Part shown: positions 50,601-60,000 of the stretch, piece by piece
How positions within the stretch are numbered: position 1 is the stretch's first letter
Layout: each line of letters starts with the position of its first letter
Source: Bugula neritina
Taxonomy: Eukaryota > Bryozoa > Gymnolaemata > Cheilostomatida > Bugulidae
Length of the DNA stretch: 60,000 nucleotides
NCBI GenBank assembly: GCA_964035545.1
Contig: OZ037767.1
Coordinates: 4,403,680 to 4,463,679, forward strand
Reading direction: 5' to 3'
The notes under the pieces: generated by a model
What the model was told of the DNA's origin: nothing
Databases searched by the model: none
The model's input: the letters and a program-made list of their open reading frames with translations, nothing else
Program-made: the position numbers and the translations under genes

Positions 50601-53600
50601 GAGGAGGTTGAGCAGGATCTCTCCGACAAGGAAGTGGAGAACAGGAAGTTACAGAAGCAGGTGGAGAACATGAAGGAGAAGTTGACGAGAGAAGCTCAGC
50701 AGAGTCAGGATAACATCGTGTTGACTGTGGAGAATCAGAGACTCACTAAGGCTATTGCCAACTCGCAGAAAGATCTGGCGAGGATTGCAGAGTTGGAGTC
50801 TGAGCTGGAAGAGAAGGTAATGTGCGTGCGTGTGTGTGTGTAATGTAGTGATATTTAGTGTAATACGTGATACAGTAACCATACAGTAACTTGTACACAT
50901 AATTTGTCTCTAACCACCACCTGGTTTGCTTGCTGTTCTTGCTAAACATCTGGCGTCATGCATGTTACGTTGTAAGTTCAGCAGCCTGATTATTTCCATG
51001 TTTTATAGTCAACTTTTCCGATTGCTAAGCTAATAATATTCGAATACTTGGCAAGTCTTGTACATCACAAGTTGTATAGACGCAATCTCTCTGTCTGTAG
51101 GAGAAGGAGTTGTCCTCTTCTACCTCCACTCTGCACCAGTATGAGGCAGACAGAGCTAAGCTCCAGGAGATGGAGGTCAAGCTTTACAACTCTGACAGTG
51201 AAATACACAAACTGAATAAGAGCATCGAAATGTACACTAAAAAGGTATGGTCTTCAAAATGTGACATTACTTGTTTGGAGTGACCAGCCTAATAGATGTA
51301 GCTGTATCGCTCCCAGTCTAGTGTTTCATCGTTGTTTCAGGTTTAGAATAAATAGAACAGGCTTGTTTCGAAAAGCATTCAGACCAGTTTCTAACTTGCG
51401 TAACATTAGAATCATTTCAACTTTCTCAAAATTTGAAAACTTGAAATTGTAGTGGATAATTTTGATTTTTTTTTAAATACAAGTTTGCTAATGAGTATTA
51501 AACCTGTCAGATTTTCATGGTGCTGATGACGAGTTCAGTTTTTGACCTCATGGACAGCTAGTTTGGGCAGTGCTCTTGTGATAGAATAGGCTTTAGAGTA
51601 CCAGGTGTAAATCATAGTAACATTGGTGACAAAATAGAGGGTGCTATTAGCCTACTACTTGAACTTATAGATTAGTATCTATTATAAGATTCTCAGGTGT
51701 ACTCTTTGAATGATAGTGCTAGTATTGGTTTAGTGGCAGCATTAACATAAGTCATATTAATTGTAGTGCTGGTAATACTGGTAGTAATAATTTTACTTGT
51801 AACAGTGGTATTAGTGCAATAGCAGTAGTAGCAATTGGACTTCTAGTAGTACTGCTATTACTAAAGTAATATTTGTGATAGTAAGACTGTAGTTGTACCT
51901 AGATTGGCTGTAGTAGTATTAACCTGAACTAGTACGTTGCCTGGTGTTGACTGTACCTAGATTGGCTGTAGTAGTATTAACCTGAACTAGTACATTGCCT
52001 GGTGTTGACTGTAGTTGGAAGCAAAGAGTGCAGACTATGAGGAGTTACAGAAAGAGAACAGAGCTCTGGAGGCCACCATACAATCTCTACGGCTGGCTAT
52101 ACGCAACTTGGAGAGTCTGACAGAGGATAACAAGTCTCTGGAAGAGGCCAACTCTCAGCTCACTCACGAGAAAGAGTATAAAGACAAGGAGATCAAGAAA
52201 CTAAAACAGTCTCTAGAGCTCAAGGAGTCTAGTATTGATGAGTACACGTGAGTTGTTGAAGAGATCAGTGTCTTGTTCTGGATTAGTTACCTTAAATTTC
52301 ACCCAATAAAAGCAGTCGGCAATTTGATGGGTTTGAAATGCATTAGCTAAGACTTCTGGATACCGCAGTATTTACAGCGGTAGCAGTTATCTCCTCTATC
52401 TTTATCACTTGGTAGGGAAAAGCTGGCAACTCTAGAGCGAGAAAGCAAATCTTTGAGGCGTGCCGGGGAGAAATGGAGACAGGCCAGTGTTAGAGTAAAG
52501 GAGCACGAGAAAGAGGCAAACGATCTCATGCAGAAGACGATAATGGACAAGAAGACAATCAAAGATCTGAGAGAGGTTAGTAGTGTAGCCTTCTAGCCTT
52601 TGGTGGCTGTGAACTGAAACAGAGCTCAGATTAGCTTTGAATAGAATATTGCTCAACAAGTTTTAGTTTTAATTTCTGGCTTTAATGGTTTTATTTATTG
52701 CTGTTTCTCTTCATGTATTTATATTCATGTACGTATTTAGTAGAGCTGTTTATAAGCCTGAGTGTAATAGTTGATGTAATGTAAAAAAGTTAGAAAGAGC
52801 TGGTATCCTCTCCAGTTTGACACCTGCTAAGTTACCTTTAGGAGCAGTAGTGGATAAATTGAGATAGCCTAAGTTCTTTAATTTTATTATTAAATTTTAG
52901 TTTGAAATGCGGGTTGAAATTCTCAAGAGAACATAACCTCTTATGCTACATTTCTAATCTAGAACACATACTTTTCTCCGTTACTGCACTTACCTAGCCC
53001 TGTAGTTCTGTGCTGTTTGCCGCCTGGTACAAGGAGTTATCTTCTCATTCTATGTCTCGCAGGAACTGGTGCAGGAGAAGCTCAAGTCTCAACAGATAAC
53101 CAACGAGTTGGAGCAGCTCAGGTCAGATCTGCATAGAATGGGTCTGGATAAAGACAAGCTGGAGGCTGATGTTTCTGCTGCAGATGAACAGTAAGAATAT
53201 TCGGTTGTCATAGAACACAATTCTTCTTATCCGCACTAACTGTTTTATGTAGATTAAACCTGTTGAGCTTTTTTTATGGGTAGTTAATCTAAGATAGTAA
53301 ATTGCATTGTGATTAAATCCTAGTTGTTACCAACTTTCACTGTTTATTGCCAGTTGTTACTGGTTGTTGCTGGTTCTTACTATTTGCTACTAGTTGTTCT
53401 AACTTATTCTGAAGTCTAGTTGTTTTGTTAGCTGATTATGTATGTTGATGTTACAGTCGTCTGAAAGCACTCCAAGAAATGATGGAAGACGCCCGCAAAC
53501 AAAGTCTTTCCATAAAAGAGGAGAAAATAAAAACTTTAGAACAGAATTTGGAAGAGACAAAAAATCTGAATGCAACACTTCATCGGCAGCTTGATACAAT

Positions 53601-56600
53601 GCAGAAGGAGTATCAGTCATATTTAGACAGGTAGGTGCTGTCTTATTTAGACAGGTAGTTGTCATATTTAGACAGGTAGTTGTCATATTTAGACAGGTGA
53701 GTGTTGTCATATCTAGACAGGTGAATGTTGTCATATTTCAACAGGTAAGTGCTGTCATATTTATACAGGTAAGTGTCATGTCTAGACAGGTGGGTGTTGT
53801 CATACCTAGACAGGTAGTTGTCATACCTAGACAGGTAGTTGTCGTACCTAGATAGGTAGTTGCTGTCATATCTAGATAGGTAGGTAGGTGTTGTCATATC
53901 TAGACAGGTAGTTGTCATACCTAGACAGGTAGTTGTCGTACCTAGATAGGTAGTTGCTGTCATATCTAGATAGGTAGGTAGGTGTTGTCATATCTAGACA
54001 GGTAAATTATGTTGTAATTATTATGAGGAAAAATCTATTTCTAGATTTTTGTTACAAAAGCCCCTAATTCATTTTCACACAGTACAATTAACTAGAAATT
54101 GAAGCTCAGCAAAAAATTCTATGCAATTTTTTTGACAAGTTATTACAGTGTGTGGCTCAGAACAGGCAGTGCATATTGCCAGACAGTTTTGTGGTGTGTC
54201 AGCAGTTATGTATAGGGTGGTTGTGACTAGGCAGGTTATTACAGGTGAGAGGATAGGTTAGGTGAGGAATCAGGTTATCACAGGTGAATATTAACCTTTT
54301 TGATTTACATTTCAGGAAGCAGAGTGAGCCCAGCACAAACACCACCACAATCAATGTACAGGCAGTTCCTGGGAAACAATCATCTAGTATTAGTCAGCTA
54401 GTCATTAAGAAGACACCTCAACAGGTACGTCCTTCTTAAAGTGTAAACTTGTCACCTGTAGTTCTTATCAGTATCTGCACCTCTTACTTAAATACTGTCT
54501 GATATTTCTGTTTAACTTTTATGGAGAGCTTGTGTAATATTTGTCCCCACTTTGACTACTCTGCCTGCATCCGATACTAGAGCTGTCTACGCTGTATCAG
54601 GTACTAGAGTTGTCTACTCTGTATCAGGTACAAGAGTTGTCTACTCTGTATCAGGTACTAGAGTTGTCTACTCTGTATCAGGTACTAGAGTTGTCTACTC
54701 TGTCTGTAGGGTCCTGTACAGCAAATACAAAGCGAGCACTACCTGGCAGTACAACATGAGCTTATGAAGGGCCAGAGACAGATAGCTACACTCAAGTCAG
54801 AGAATGCTGGTCTCAAGTCTCACTCCATGTACTCAGAGGAGAGAGCCAAGAAGCTGGAGACCAACGTAAGTGTCTGCTGCACTAGTCTTTATTCACGACA
54901 ATATTTATCTGTGGCTTTACTCATCAACCAACCTTCTTCTCTGGTTTAAGGTGTCTCAATTGTTGAAAAAATTTATTTAAAGACAGTGCTATAACTCTCA
55001 AGTTGGTAAACAATTCATGACACTGCAATAGGCCAGTCATTGTAATGAAAATCAATTTGTTTCAACAAAAAGTTGTAAAAAAAATTGAGTATTATTATTA
55101 TTCACAAGTTGTTCATTCATTGTGTTTGCTTTTTGGTTCAACTGTTGGATATGAGGAAGTATCGCACTGTGTTTCTACACCCAGTGTGTTTTGTGTATGT
55201 AGCTGGCAGTTGTCAAGGGCGAGAAGAACTCCCTCAATGCCCAGAATGCTCAGCTGCAAGTTGAGAACACAACTCTACAGTCACAGTCCAACAGTCTGCT
55301 CAAACAGAACAGTCGGCTGCAGCAAAAACTCGCTAAACTGCAGTCAGACTTTGAAGAGACAGCCGTGAGCCACCAGGAGCTGAATGAGACGTATGAGTCA
55401 TTGGTGCAAGATCATGAGCAGCTGCAATCTCTCAATGAACAGGTACGACCTAGTTACTGTCTATATGAGCTAGTTACTGGCTATGTGACCTAGTTACTCT
55501 CTATATGACCTAATTACTGTCTATATGACCTAGTTACTCTCTATATGACCTAATTACTGTCTATATGACCTAGTTACTCTCTATATGACCTAATTACTGT
55601 CTATATGACCTAGTTACTGTCTATATGACCTAGTTACTCTCTATATGACCTAATTACTGTCTATATGACCTAGTTACTCTCTATATAACCTACTTACTCT
55701 CTATATGACCTACTTATTGTCTATATGACCTAGTTATTAGACATGTGACCTATTTACAGCTAGTAGTATAGTCATAATTCATGCTAAATGCACAGTCTTC
55801 TGCAGCTAAGCAGCTATTGTTGTTGCATCTGATTGTTAAACCTACTGGTAAGATTTCGATATGAGATAATGTTGATGATAATTAAATATTCACACACTGT
55901 TGGTCTTTATATATGATGTATCTATGATCTTGATTTGACCACATAATCTATGCGTGCATTGGAAATGTTGAATCTACACACTCAGTCTTTCACAGATGTG
56001 CTGTGTCTGCTCTGCTGTATACACTTTGTATGTGACCTAAACTTAAGGGGTGATAGCACACTGGTGTCTTCACACATGCTCTGCTATGTAACGCACTGGA
56101 GTTTTGTGTTTGCACTTCAGCTTTCTAGCGAGTATGAAGCCCTAATATCTGAACACGGTATGCTCAAATCACAATATAAGCAACAGAGAGAGGAGATAGC
56201 CGAGTTGAACCGGTCAAAGAACAACTTGGCAAAGGAGAAGGCCGCCATCGAGGAGATGAGACAGTCTATGCAGAAGGAGAGGCTGAGCTTGCAGCTTGAT
56301 GACAGCTACAGTTTCAACCAGGATATGAAGAGGTTGTCGGAGGAGAAGCAGCTGTTTCAGCAGCAGACGGATAAGGTGAGGGGTATGTGAGCTGGGTGGC
56401 TGTCCGGTGGTACGGTGAGTACAGGGGACACAGAAGGACAATATGGGCAGGCATAATAAATTTAAAAATGCAGCCTCAGAAAAGGGTGCACCATCTTCTT
56501 TGACATTTTGTTAAAAATTATACTAAGTTGTAATATCTTGTAATGAGTGACTCTTTGAGATAGTCAGTAGTGCCCATCAGCAGTTCTCTGTAACTCTCCT

Positions 56601-59600
56601 GTATTTATTACGTAGATGAGGGGAGAGTACAGGGATCTTCTCTCTGAGTACAAGAACGTTAAAACGGAATACAATCAGTTGAAGCTGAAGCACACAGAGC
56701 TCAATGGTGACATGGCCGATTGTAGAGATCAACTCAATAAACTAGATATACAGAACGCTAAACTAGTCAACAAGTGTGAGGTAACCTCGTAGCAGACGTG
56801 CGGTAATACTATAATTGTGTTTATGTGGTAACACTATAGAAAACATGTACTCATATGATAACCAGTCACATCATAATCTGTGGAAATTTCGCTGTCACAA
56901 TTTTTATGTCACAGTTTATGTCTCACAGTTTGTGTGTCACAGTTTATGTGTCACAGTTTATGTGTCACAGTTTCCCTGTTACAACTCATGTTACGTCATG
57001 CTACAGGCCCTGGAGAGACAGAACACAAAGCTGGAAGATGAGAATAAGCAGCTGCTGTTCCAGCTACAGGCTCTGCTCCAGCAGAACCAGGAGCTCCTCA
57101 GTCAGACCCTCGAGACGTCTGAACACTTCCGGGAGGAAGAGAGCATCTACAGAGACAAACTCGCTCATGTCACTCGTGCCAAAGAGAAACTCGAGGAGAA
57201 AATTATGGATCAGTATAAGAATTTAGAGAGATCAAATAAAAAGTTAGTTAGAGTGTTGTAATAGAATAGCATTGTATATTAGTATAAGTATTAATATTCC
57301 TTTAAATTTGTTTCTAAATGTTCTCTAATGACTTGAGAATCTGAAATTACCTTTAACATTACCAACAGGCTATTAATTAATAGGTGGTTGCTGAACCTGT
57401 TTACTTTTGTATTTTTTTATTGTAACTTGATAGCATTTTGGTTTAATTACAGGAAAGGCATAGGGGCTGTGTTAGTGAAGAAAGCTAAGGGGTTTATTAA
57501 CAAGGTGAGTCGCTGTCCCCTTCTCAGTGTCCCCCCCCCCCCTTACAAGTGCCTACCACCCCTACCAAATGCTGCCTCAAACTGCTAGTGTGTAGTATAC
57601 AAACTCCAGCCCCTGATCTCTATGCTAGTTGTTCTACGCAGTAGATAATCTCCATACATGTGTGTTTGATATTTAGAGGTCTAGAGACGCTGCCCGGCGG
57701 CAGACTATCGCTGGTATCAACTACGTCAGCGGTACTAGCGAGTCTATCGGCCAATCAGCAGCCAGCAAATCATGTGCTCAATGCAATAGCTGCAGTAAAG
57801 TGCCGCAGGTATACGAATAAAGTAACTCGCATGCGCAGCATTTTGTTGGCTTGAACTTTTCACATGGGCTATGACTAGTACTAAGAGTCGCGCTCTCTCT
57901 GTCTGTCGCTCTGCTTTCTGTCGCCTCATTGTGCTAGGAAGATAACCTCCTATCAGCTGTGTGTGTATCAGTTCTATTAAGTATTATCTCCCTCCTGTCT
58001 ACTGTATAATCCCAGTATACTCCTATGTATTGTATAATCCCACTATATTCCTATATACTGTATAATCCCAACAAGCTCCTGTCTACTGTATAATCCCAAC
58101 AAACTCCTATGTACTGTATAATCCCAACAAACTCCTATGTACTGAATAATCCAAATAAACTTTTATGTACTGTATAATCCCAACAAACTCCTGTCTTGTT
58201 TACTCTCCCCTCTCGTTGTCTCACCCTCCGACTCTAACATAACTCAGTCTACTTACATGCTGGACACTCATGTTCAATTATACAGTTCTGTTTCAACTGT
58301 GAATACTGGTAGAGTTGTAAGTTTCTTACTTTGGGGCATTTCCTGTTGTAAATTGCTCTTGTTTGATGCGTTTATTAGGATGATTCGGATGGTCAGCCAT
58401 CAGCCAATTACTTTCGTCCTGTCAGCGCCACGGATGTAATGGTAATATTTCCTGTAGCTGTTGTAGTGTCTTCTTTTATTAACATTGTGTTAGATGCACT
58501 TTCTGTTTACTTCGTGTAGAGGAAATGTGCAGCAAGCTGTGTGCTTTGCAGTGTGTGTATTGCACGCCGGCTAGTTGACTTGTGTAGATGTCCTTGACCT
58601 AGCCTGTGTTACGCATACTCGTATGTTATACACAGCCTAGCCTGTGTTACACAGGCTACTATGTGTAGCACAAGGTTTAGTGTAATAGACAGTGTGGAGG
58701 CTAGCTAATAGAACTAGGCTCTTCTGTTAGTAATATAGGTTCATGTATATCTCTCATAACTTGATACTCTCTTTACATACAAAGAAATAAGGAGTGGCAC
58801 AGCAATAGAAATACAATATCATTAATTTATTTGAAAATATGAAATAAATTGACTCAGTAATGATTTCAACTTATAAAGAATTTTTTTTCTTATAACATTT
58901 TAATTAAGTTGTTCACTAACTGTAGTCAATCTGCTAGTAGTTTGTTACTAACTAGTCATACTGCTAGTAGTTAGTTACTAACTAGTCATACTGCTAGTAA
59001 TTAGTTACTAACTAATTATACAGCTAGTAGTTAGTTACTAACTAGTTATACTGCTAGTAGTTTGTTACTAACTAGTCATACTGCTAGTAGTTTATTACTA
59101 ACTAGTTATACTGCTAGTAGTTTGTTACTAACTAGTTATACTGCTAGTAGTTAGTTACTAACTAGTTATACTGCTAGTAGTTTGTTACTAACTATAATCA
59201 CACATATGAAGTCAATAAATCAGTTTGAGCTTCACTCACCTCGTGGTTGGATTGTTTGATTGAAGTGGAAGTTTTCTCTCTCTACTGGCAGTATTATGCA
59301 CTAATCGTTTAGTTTTATGTTTTCTTGTTTTCTTATTGTTTTGATCTTTTTGAGTGATTATTTTAGTTTTTGTAGAGATGGTAATATTTCTTGCTAGTTT
59401 TGCTGATCAGTATAAAAATGGTACACAATTCCTTAGTCCATCGAATGCATAGCTTTGCCTACAATTCTTCTCAACTGTATTTCTCATTACAATAGCTACC
59501 AAATTGGTAATTTTCTTCTCATGTAATTTTAGAAAAATTCCGAGGGTAAATTGATGTCTAGAAAGGATCTGACTAAGAGTCAACTGGACTTGGTCTATGG

Positions 59601-59725
59601 CTCTGAGAGTGTTGAAGACTCCCGTAGCCTCAGTGGTGTAAGCATAGGGAGCAAGGGAAGTAGTAGGGGCAGCGAAGACATAGCCACTGGTCCTTCAGAT
59701 GTTACTCTGAGCAAGAGCAACAAAG
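35697..59725 (+). CDS. CCDC88: CCDC88 family protein (girdin/Daple), 3' incomplete
   Basis: Exons, phases all consistent: 35697-35759, 36372-36487, 38637-38751, 39496-39565, 40522-40667, 42428-42556, 43049-43206, (43547-43558), 44483-44564, 45109-45267, 45952-46051, 46841-47010, 48113-48307, 49389-49526, 49967-50197, 50514-50816, 51101-51244, 52015-52247, 52416-52575, 53063-53190, 53457-53630, 54316-54424, 54710-54865, 55203-55442, 56121-56375, 56616-56780, 57007-57242, 57453-57504, 57677-57808, 58379-58441, 59533-59725; the last ends in phase 1, so the gene continues beyond the window. About 1,542 residues. HOOK-type N-terminus (SPLVAW, LLILGCAIQCERKEFF), then a very long coiled coil with family signatures (SYRDELD, LDFFKARVD, RVKDVERENK, EKLEEKIMDQYK), then a Ser-rich tail. 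Known role: linking Galpha/Dvl signalling, actin and dynein. Human paralogues have a Galpha-binding motif further C-terminal, not reached here. Confidence 0.95.
35760..38636. other. CCDC88 introns 1-2
   Basis: Apart from exon 2 (36372-36487) no coding sequence is seen. A G/A-rich purine tract lies at 37235-37290. Confidence 0.6.
37235..37290. repeat. G/A-rich purine tract in CCDC88 intron 2
   Basis: About 55 nt almost free of pyrimidines on the + strand, built from imperfect GGGTGGAG / GGAAGGGG units. Confidence 0.6.
39194..39446. repeat. 26-bp minisatellite with GTAAGT in each unit
   Basis: Ten near-identical units (GTAAGTACAGAGTTAGTAAC + TGTATA) end about 50 nt before CCDC88 exon 4. Every unit begins with a consensus donor-like GTAAGT. 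Confidence 0.9.
40298..40400. repeat. 14-bp GTACTTGGATGTAT repeat
   Basis: Three clean and several diverged copies in CCDC88 intron 4, grading into TACATATGTAGATG-like units. Confidence 0.7.
43547..43558 (+). other. probable 12-nt CCDC88 microexon
   Basis: AGAAAAAGAAAG sits between a good acceptor (TTGTTGCATCTTGCAG) and donor GTAAAT. Inserted between exons 43049-43206 (ends phase 2) and 44483-44564 it keeps frame and adds Glu-Lys-Glu-Arg. That gives LEVEKEREERAD, which better matches the charged RQELEEKTEQL segment of vertebrate girdin. It may be constitutive or alternative. Confidence 0.6.
44176..44348. repeat. imperfect TGACACCTGTCAGTCA repeats
   Basis: At least six diverged copies of a 15-22 nt unit (TGACACCTGTCA core, partly palindromic) lie in the intron before CCDC88 exon 44483-44564. 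Confidence 0.7.
44941..45075. repeat. 20-bp minisatellite AGAAGTAAGCAGTGGTGTGT
   Basis: Five exact and two diverged tandem copies end about 35 nt before exon 45109-45267. Minus-strand open frames rich in His/Thr/Leu across it are artefacts of a 20-bp period. Confidence 0.9.
46061..46300. repeat. 20-bp minisatellite AGTCAGTATAGAGTACTACT
   Basis: Twelve near-exact tandem copies begin about 9 nt after the donor of exon 45952-46051. Confidence 0.92.
48302..49072. repeat. 31-bp minisatellite made of the exon 12 donor junction
   Basis: Twenty-five tandem units of 31-32 nt. The first unit starts with the last six coding bases of exon 48113-48307 (TCTAAA) and the real donor GTAAGT, and every later unit repeats TCTAAAGTAAGT. 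Units vary at few positions (GTAAGTAC/GTAAGTTC, GAGTATC/GAGTTTC). Confidence 0.95.
49898..49966. repeat. repeated acceptor segment before CCDC88 exon 49967-50197
   Basis: TTATTCCACCAGGTA spans the real junction (49955-49969) and occurs identically at 49898-49912. A third variant, TTATTCTACCAGGTA, lies between them. This yields three acceptor-like sites, at exon starts 49910, 49949 and 49967. Confidence 0.8.
51894..52014. repeat. 58-bp tandem duplication abutting a CCDC88 acceptor
   Basis: Two copies (51894-51951 and 51952-52009) differ at one base. The acceptor segment GACTGTAGTTG of exon 52015-52247 also occurs just upstream of copy 1. Confidence 0.85.
53617..54003. repeat. minisatellite including the exon 20 donor and coding end
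   Basis: Units of 21-28 nt with the core TAGACAGGTAGTTGTCATAT. The last 14 coding bases of exon 53457-53630 plus the donor (TCATATTTAGACAG then GT) form the first unit, and 16 further AGGT-containing units follow. A larger block near 53870-53995 is itself duplicated. Confidence 0.92.
54575..54706. repeat. 27-bp minisatellite with CAG-GTACT in each unit
   Basis: About five units (TACTAGAGTTGTCTACTCTG + TATCAGG) run directly into the acceptor of exon 54710-54865. Each unit has a pyrimidine-rich CTACTCTGTATCAG followed by GTACTAG. Confidence 0.9.
55445..55745. repeat. 20-bp minisatellite GACCTAGTTACTGTCTATAT
   Basis: About fifteen tandem copies with CTAGTTACTGTC/CTAATTACTGTC/CTAGTTACTCTC variants start four bases into the intron after exon 55203-55442. 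Confidence 0.92.
56905..56985. repeat. 15-bp repeat TGTGTCACAGTTTA
   Basis: Five or six imperfect copies lie upstream of the acceptor of exon 57007-57242. Confidence 0.8.
57992..58196. repeat. 28-bp minisatellite TACTGTATAATCCCAACAAA
   Basis: About seven imperfect copies (unit TACTGTATAATCCCAACAAA + CTCCTATG) in the intron after exon 57677-57808. Confidence 0.9.
58921..59196. repeat. 30-bp minisatellite with ACTGCTAGTAGTT core
   Basis: About nine copies of a 30-nt unit (TTTGTTACTAACTAGTCATA + CTGCTAGTAG, with TTAG and GTTATA variants) in the intron before exon 59533-59725. Confidence 0.92.
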
Positions 59726-60000
59726 GTGAGTCGCATATCTGGCAGCAGTTTTGATTACCACTGTTCTATGATGCATGTCACGTGACCTACTGTTTGCACG
59801 TATACCTGGTGGATGGTGTTGTACTCCCACCTGCAATATTTATACTCCTATGTTATAGTAAACAATGAAAGACATCTCCAAGGTTTGTAAAAGGCTCATC
59901 TTCCTGTCCACCTGGACACAGTATGCTTCCAAGTGCTTCCTTTATGTTCTCTCTGTACCACCCTACGCCAATTTATTTGTTTTATACTTTTGCACTCTGT
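59726..60000. other. CCDC88 intron reaching the window edge
   Basis: It starts with a consensus donor GTGAGT. No further exon is visible before the window ends. Confidence 0.7.

Larger units (their letters stand above)
43049..57242 (+). other. CCDC88 coiled-coil exons
   Basis: These exons encode roughly residues 214-1395, a leucine/glutamate/lysine-rich heptad region. It is interrupted once by a Ser/Thr-rich, non-helical hinge in exon 54316-54424, the same place where vertebrate girdin has a break. Most introns here are in phase 0, so exon gain or loss tends to preserve the coil register. Confidence 0.85.
57453..59725 (+). other. CCDC88 post-coil tail exons (incomplete)
   Basis: Four exons encode a basic segment (KKAKGFINK), a segment with a CxxCxxC cluster (exon 57677-57808), and Ser-rich, probably disordered sequence. 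The basic stretch after the coil matches the position where girdin binds phosphoinositides. The final exon ends in phase 1 with a GTGAGT donor. Confidence 0.8.

Noticed and set aside
53399-53963. Minus-strand open frames with Thr/Tyr/Leu-Ser-Arg-Tyr-Asp repeats
   Set aside because: They are translations of the exon 20 donor minisatellite read on the other strand; no gene-like context.
54552-54767. Frame with VVYSVSGTR repeats
   Set aside because: The 27-bp array read in one frame; the real exon starts at 54710 in another frame.

Overview
This is AT-rich, intron-rich animal nuclear DNA. Heparanase, RTRAF (hCLE/CGI-99) and a HOOK/coiled-coil CCDC88 (girdin/Daple) protein are all animal-type genes, and every gene is split by GT..AG introns that keep the reading frame. 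The species cannot be fixed from the sequence; a non-vertebrate metazoan, probably marine, is the best guess. No bacterial-type gene, CRISPR array or RNA gene was recognised.

Layout. 0.6-2.9 kb (+): a complete five-exon heparanase gene with both catalytic glutamates. 4.1-11.7 kb (-): a seven-coding-exon gene, convergent with heparanase, for a 671-residue four-transmembrane protein with LDL-receptor class A repeats and a C-terminal PDZ ligand; I do not recognise it as a named family. 11.7-25.3 kb: sequence without recognisable coding exons, probably intron/5' region plus intergenic DNA, with one degenerate MITE-like repeat. 25.3-29.7 kb (-): a complete six-exon RTRAF gene with a 180-bp inverted-repeat element in its last intron. 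30.3-33.5 kb: very long simple-sequence DNA (TA/AGT-rich) containing a 5'-truncated non-LTR retrotransposon. 35.7-59.7 kb (+): the first 30 coding exons, plus a probable 12-nt microexon, of a CCDC88 homologue (about 1,542 residues in the window). Its 3' end lies beyond the window.

How the genes relate: there is no sign of operon-like linkage or shared function. Heparanase cuts heparan sulfate outside cells or in lysosomes, the LDLa protein is a plasma-membrane protein, RTRAF belongs to the tRNA-ligase/RNA-transport complex, and CCDC88 links G-protein signalling, actin and dynein.

The most unusual signal is in the introns. The CCDC88 gene carries at least ten different minisatellite families, and several include an authentic splice junction as part of the repeated unit. 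The exon 12 donor is present 25 times in a row, and the exon 20 donor is repeated together with the last 14 coding bases. Repeated acceptors are seen at CCDC88 exons 14 and 17 and at one exon of the LDLa gene on the other strand. In addition, all four genes have a splice-acceptor-like site 4-30 nt upstream of the start codon, compatible with 5'UTR introns or with spliced-leader trans-splicing.
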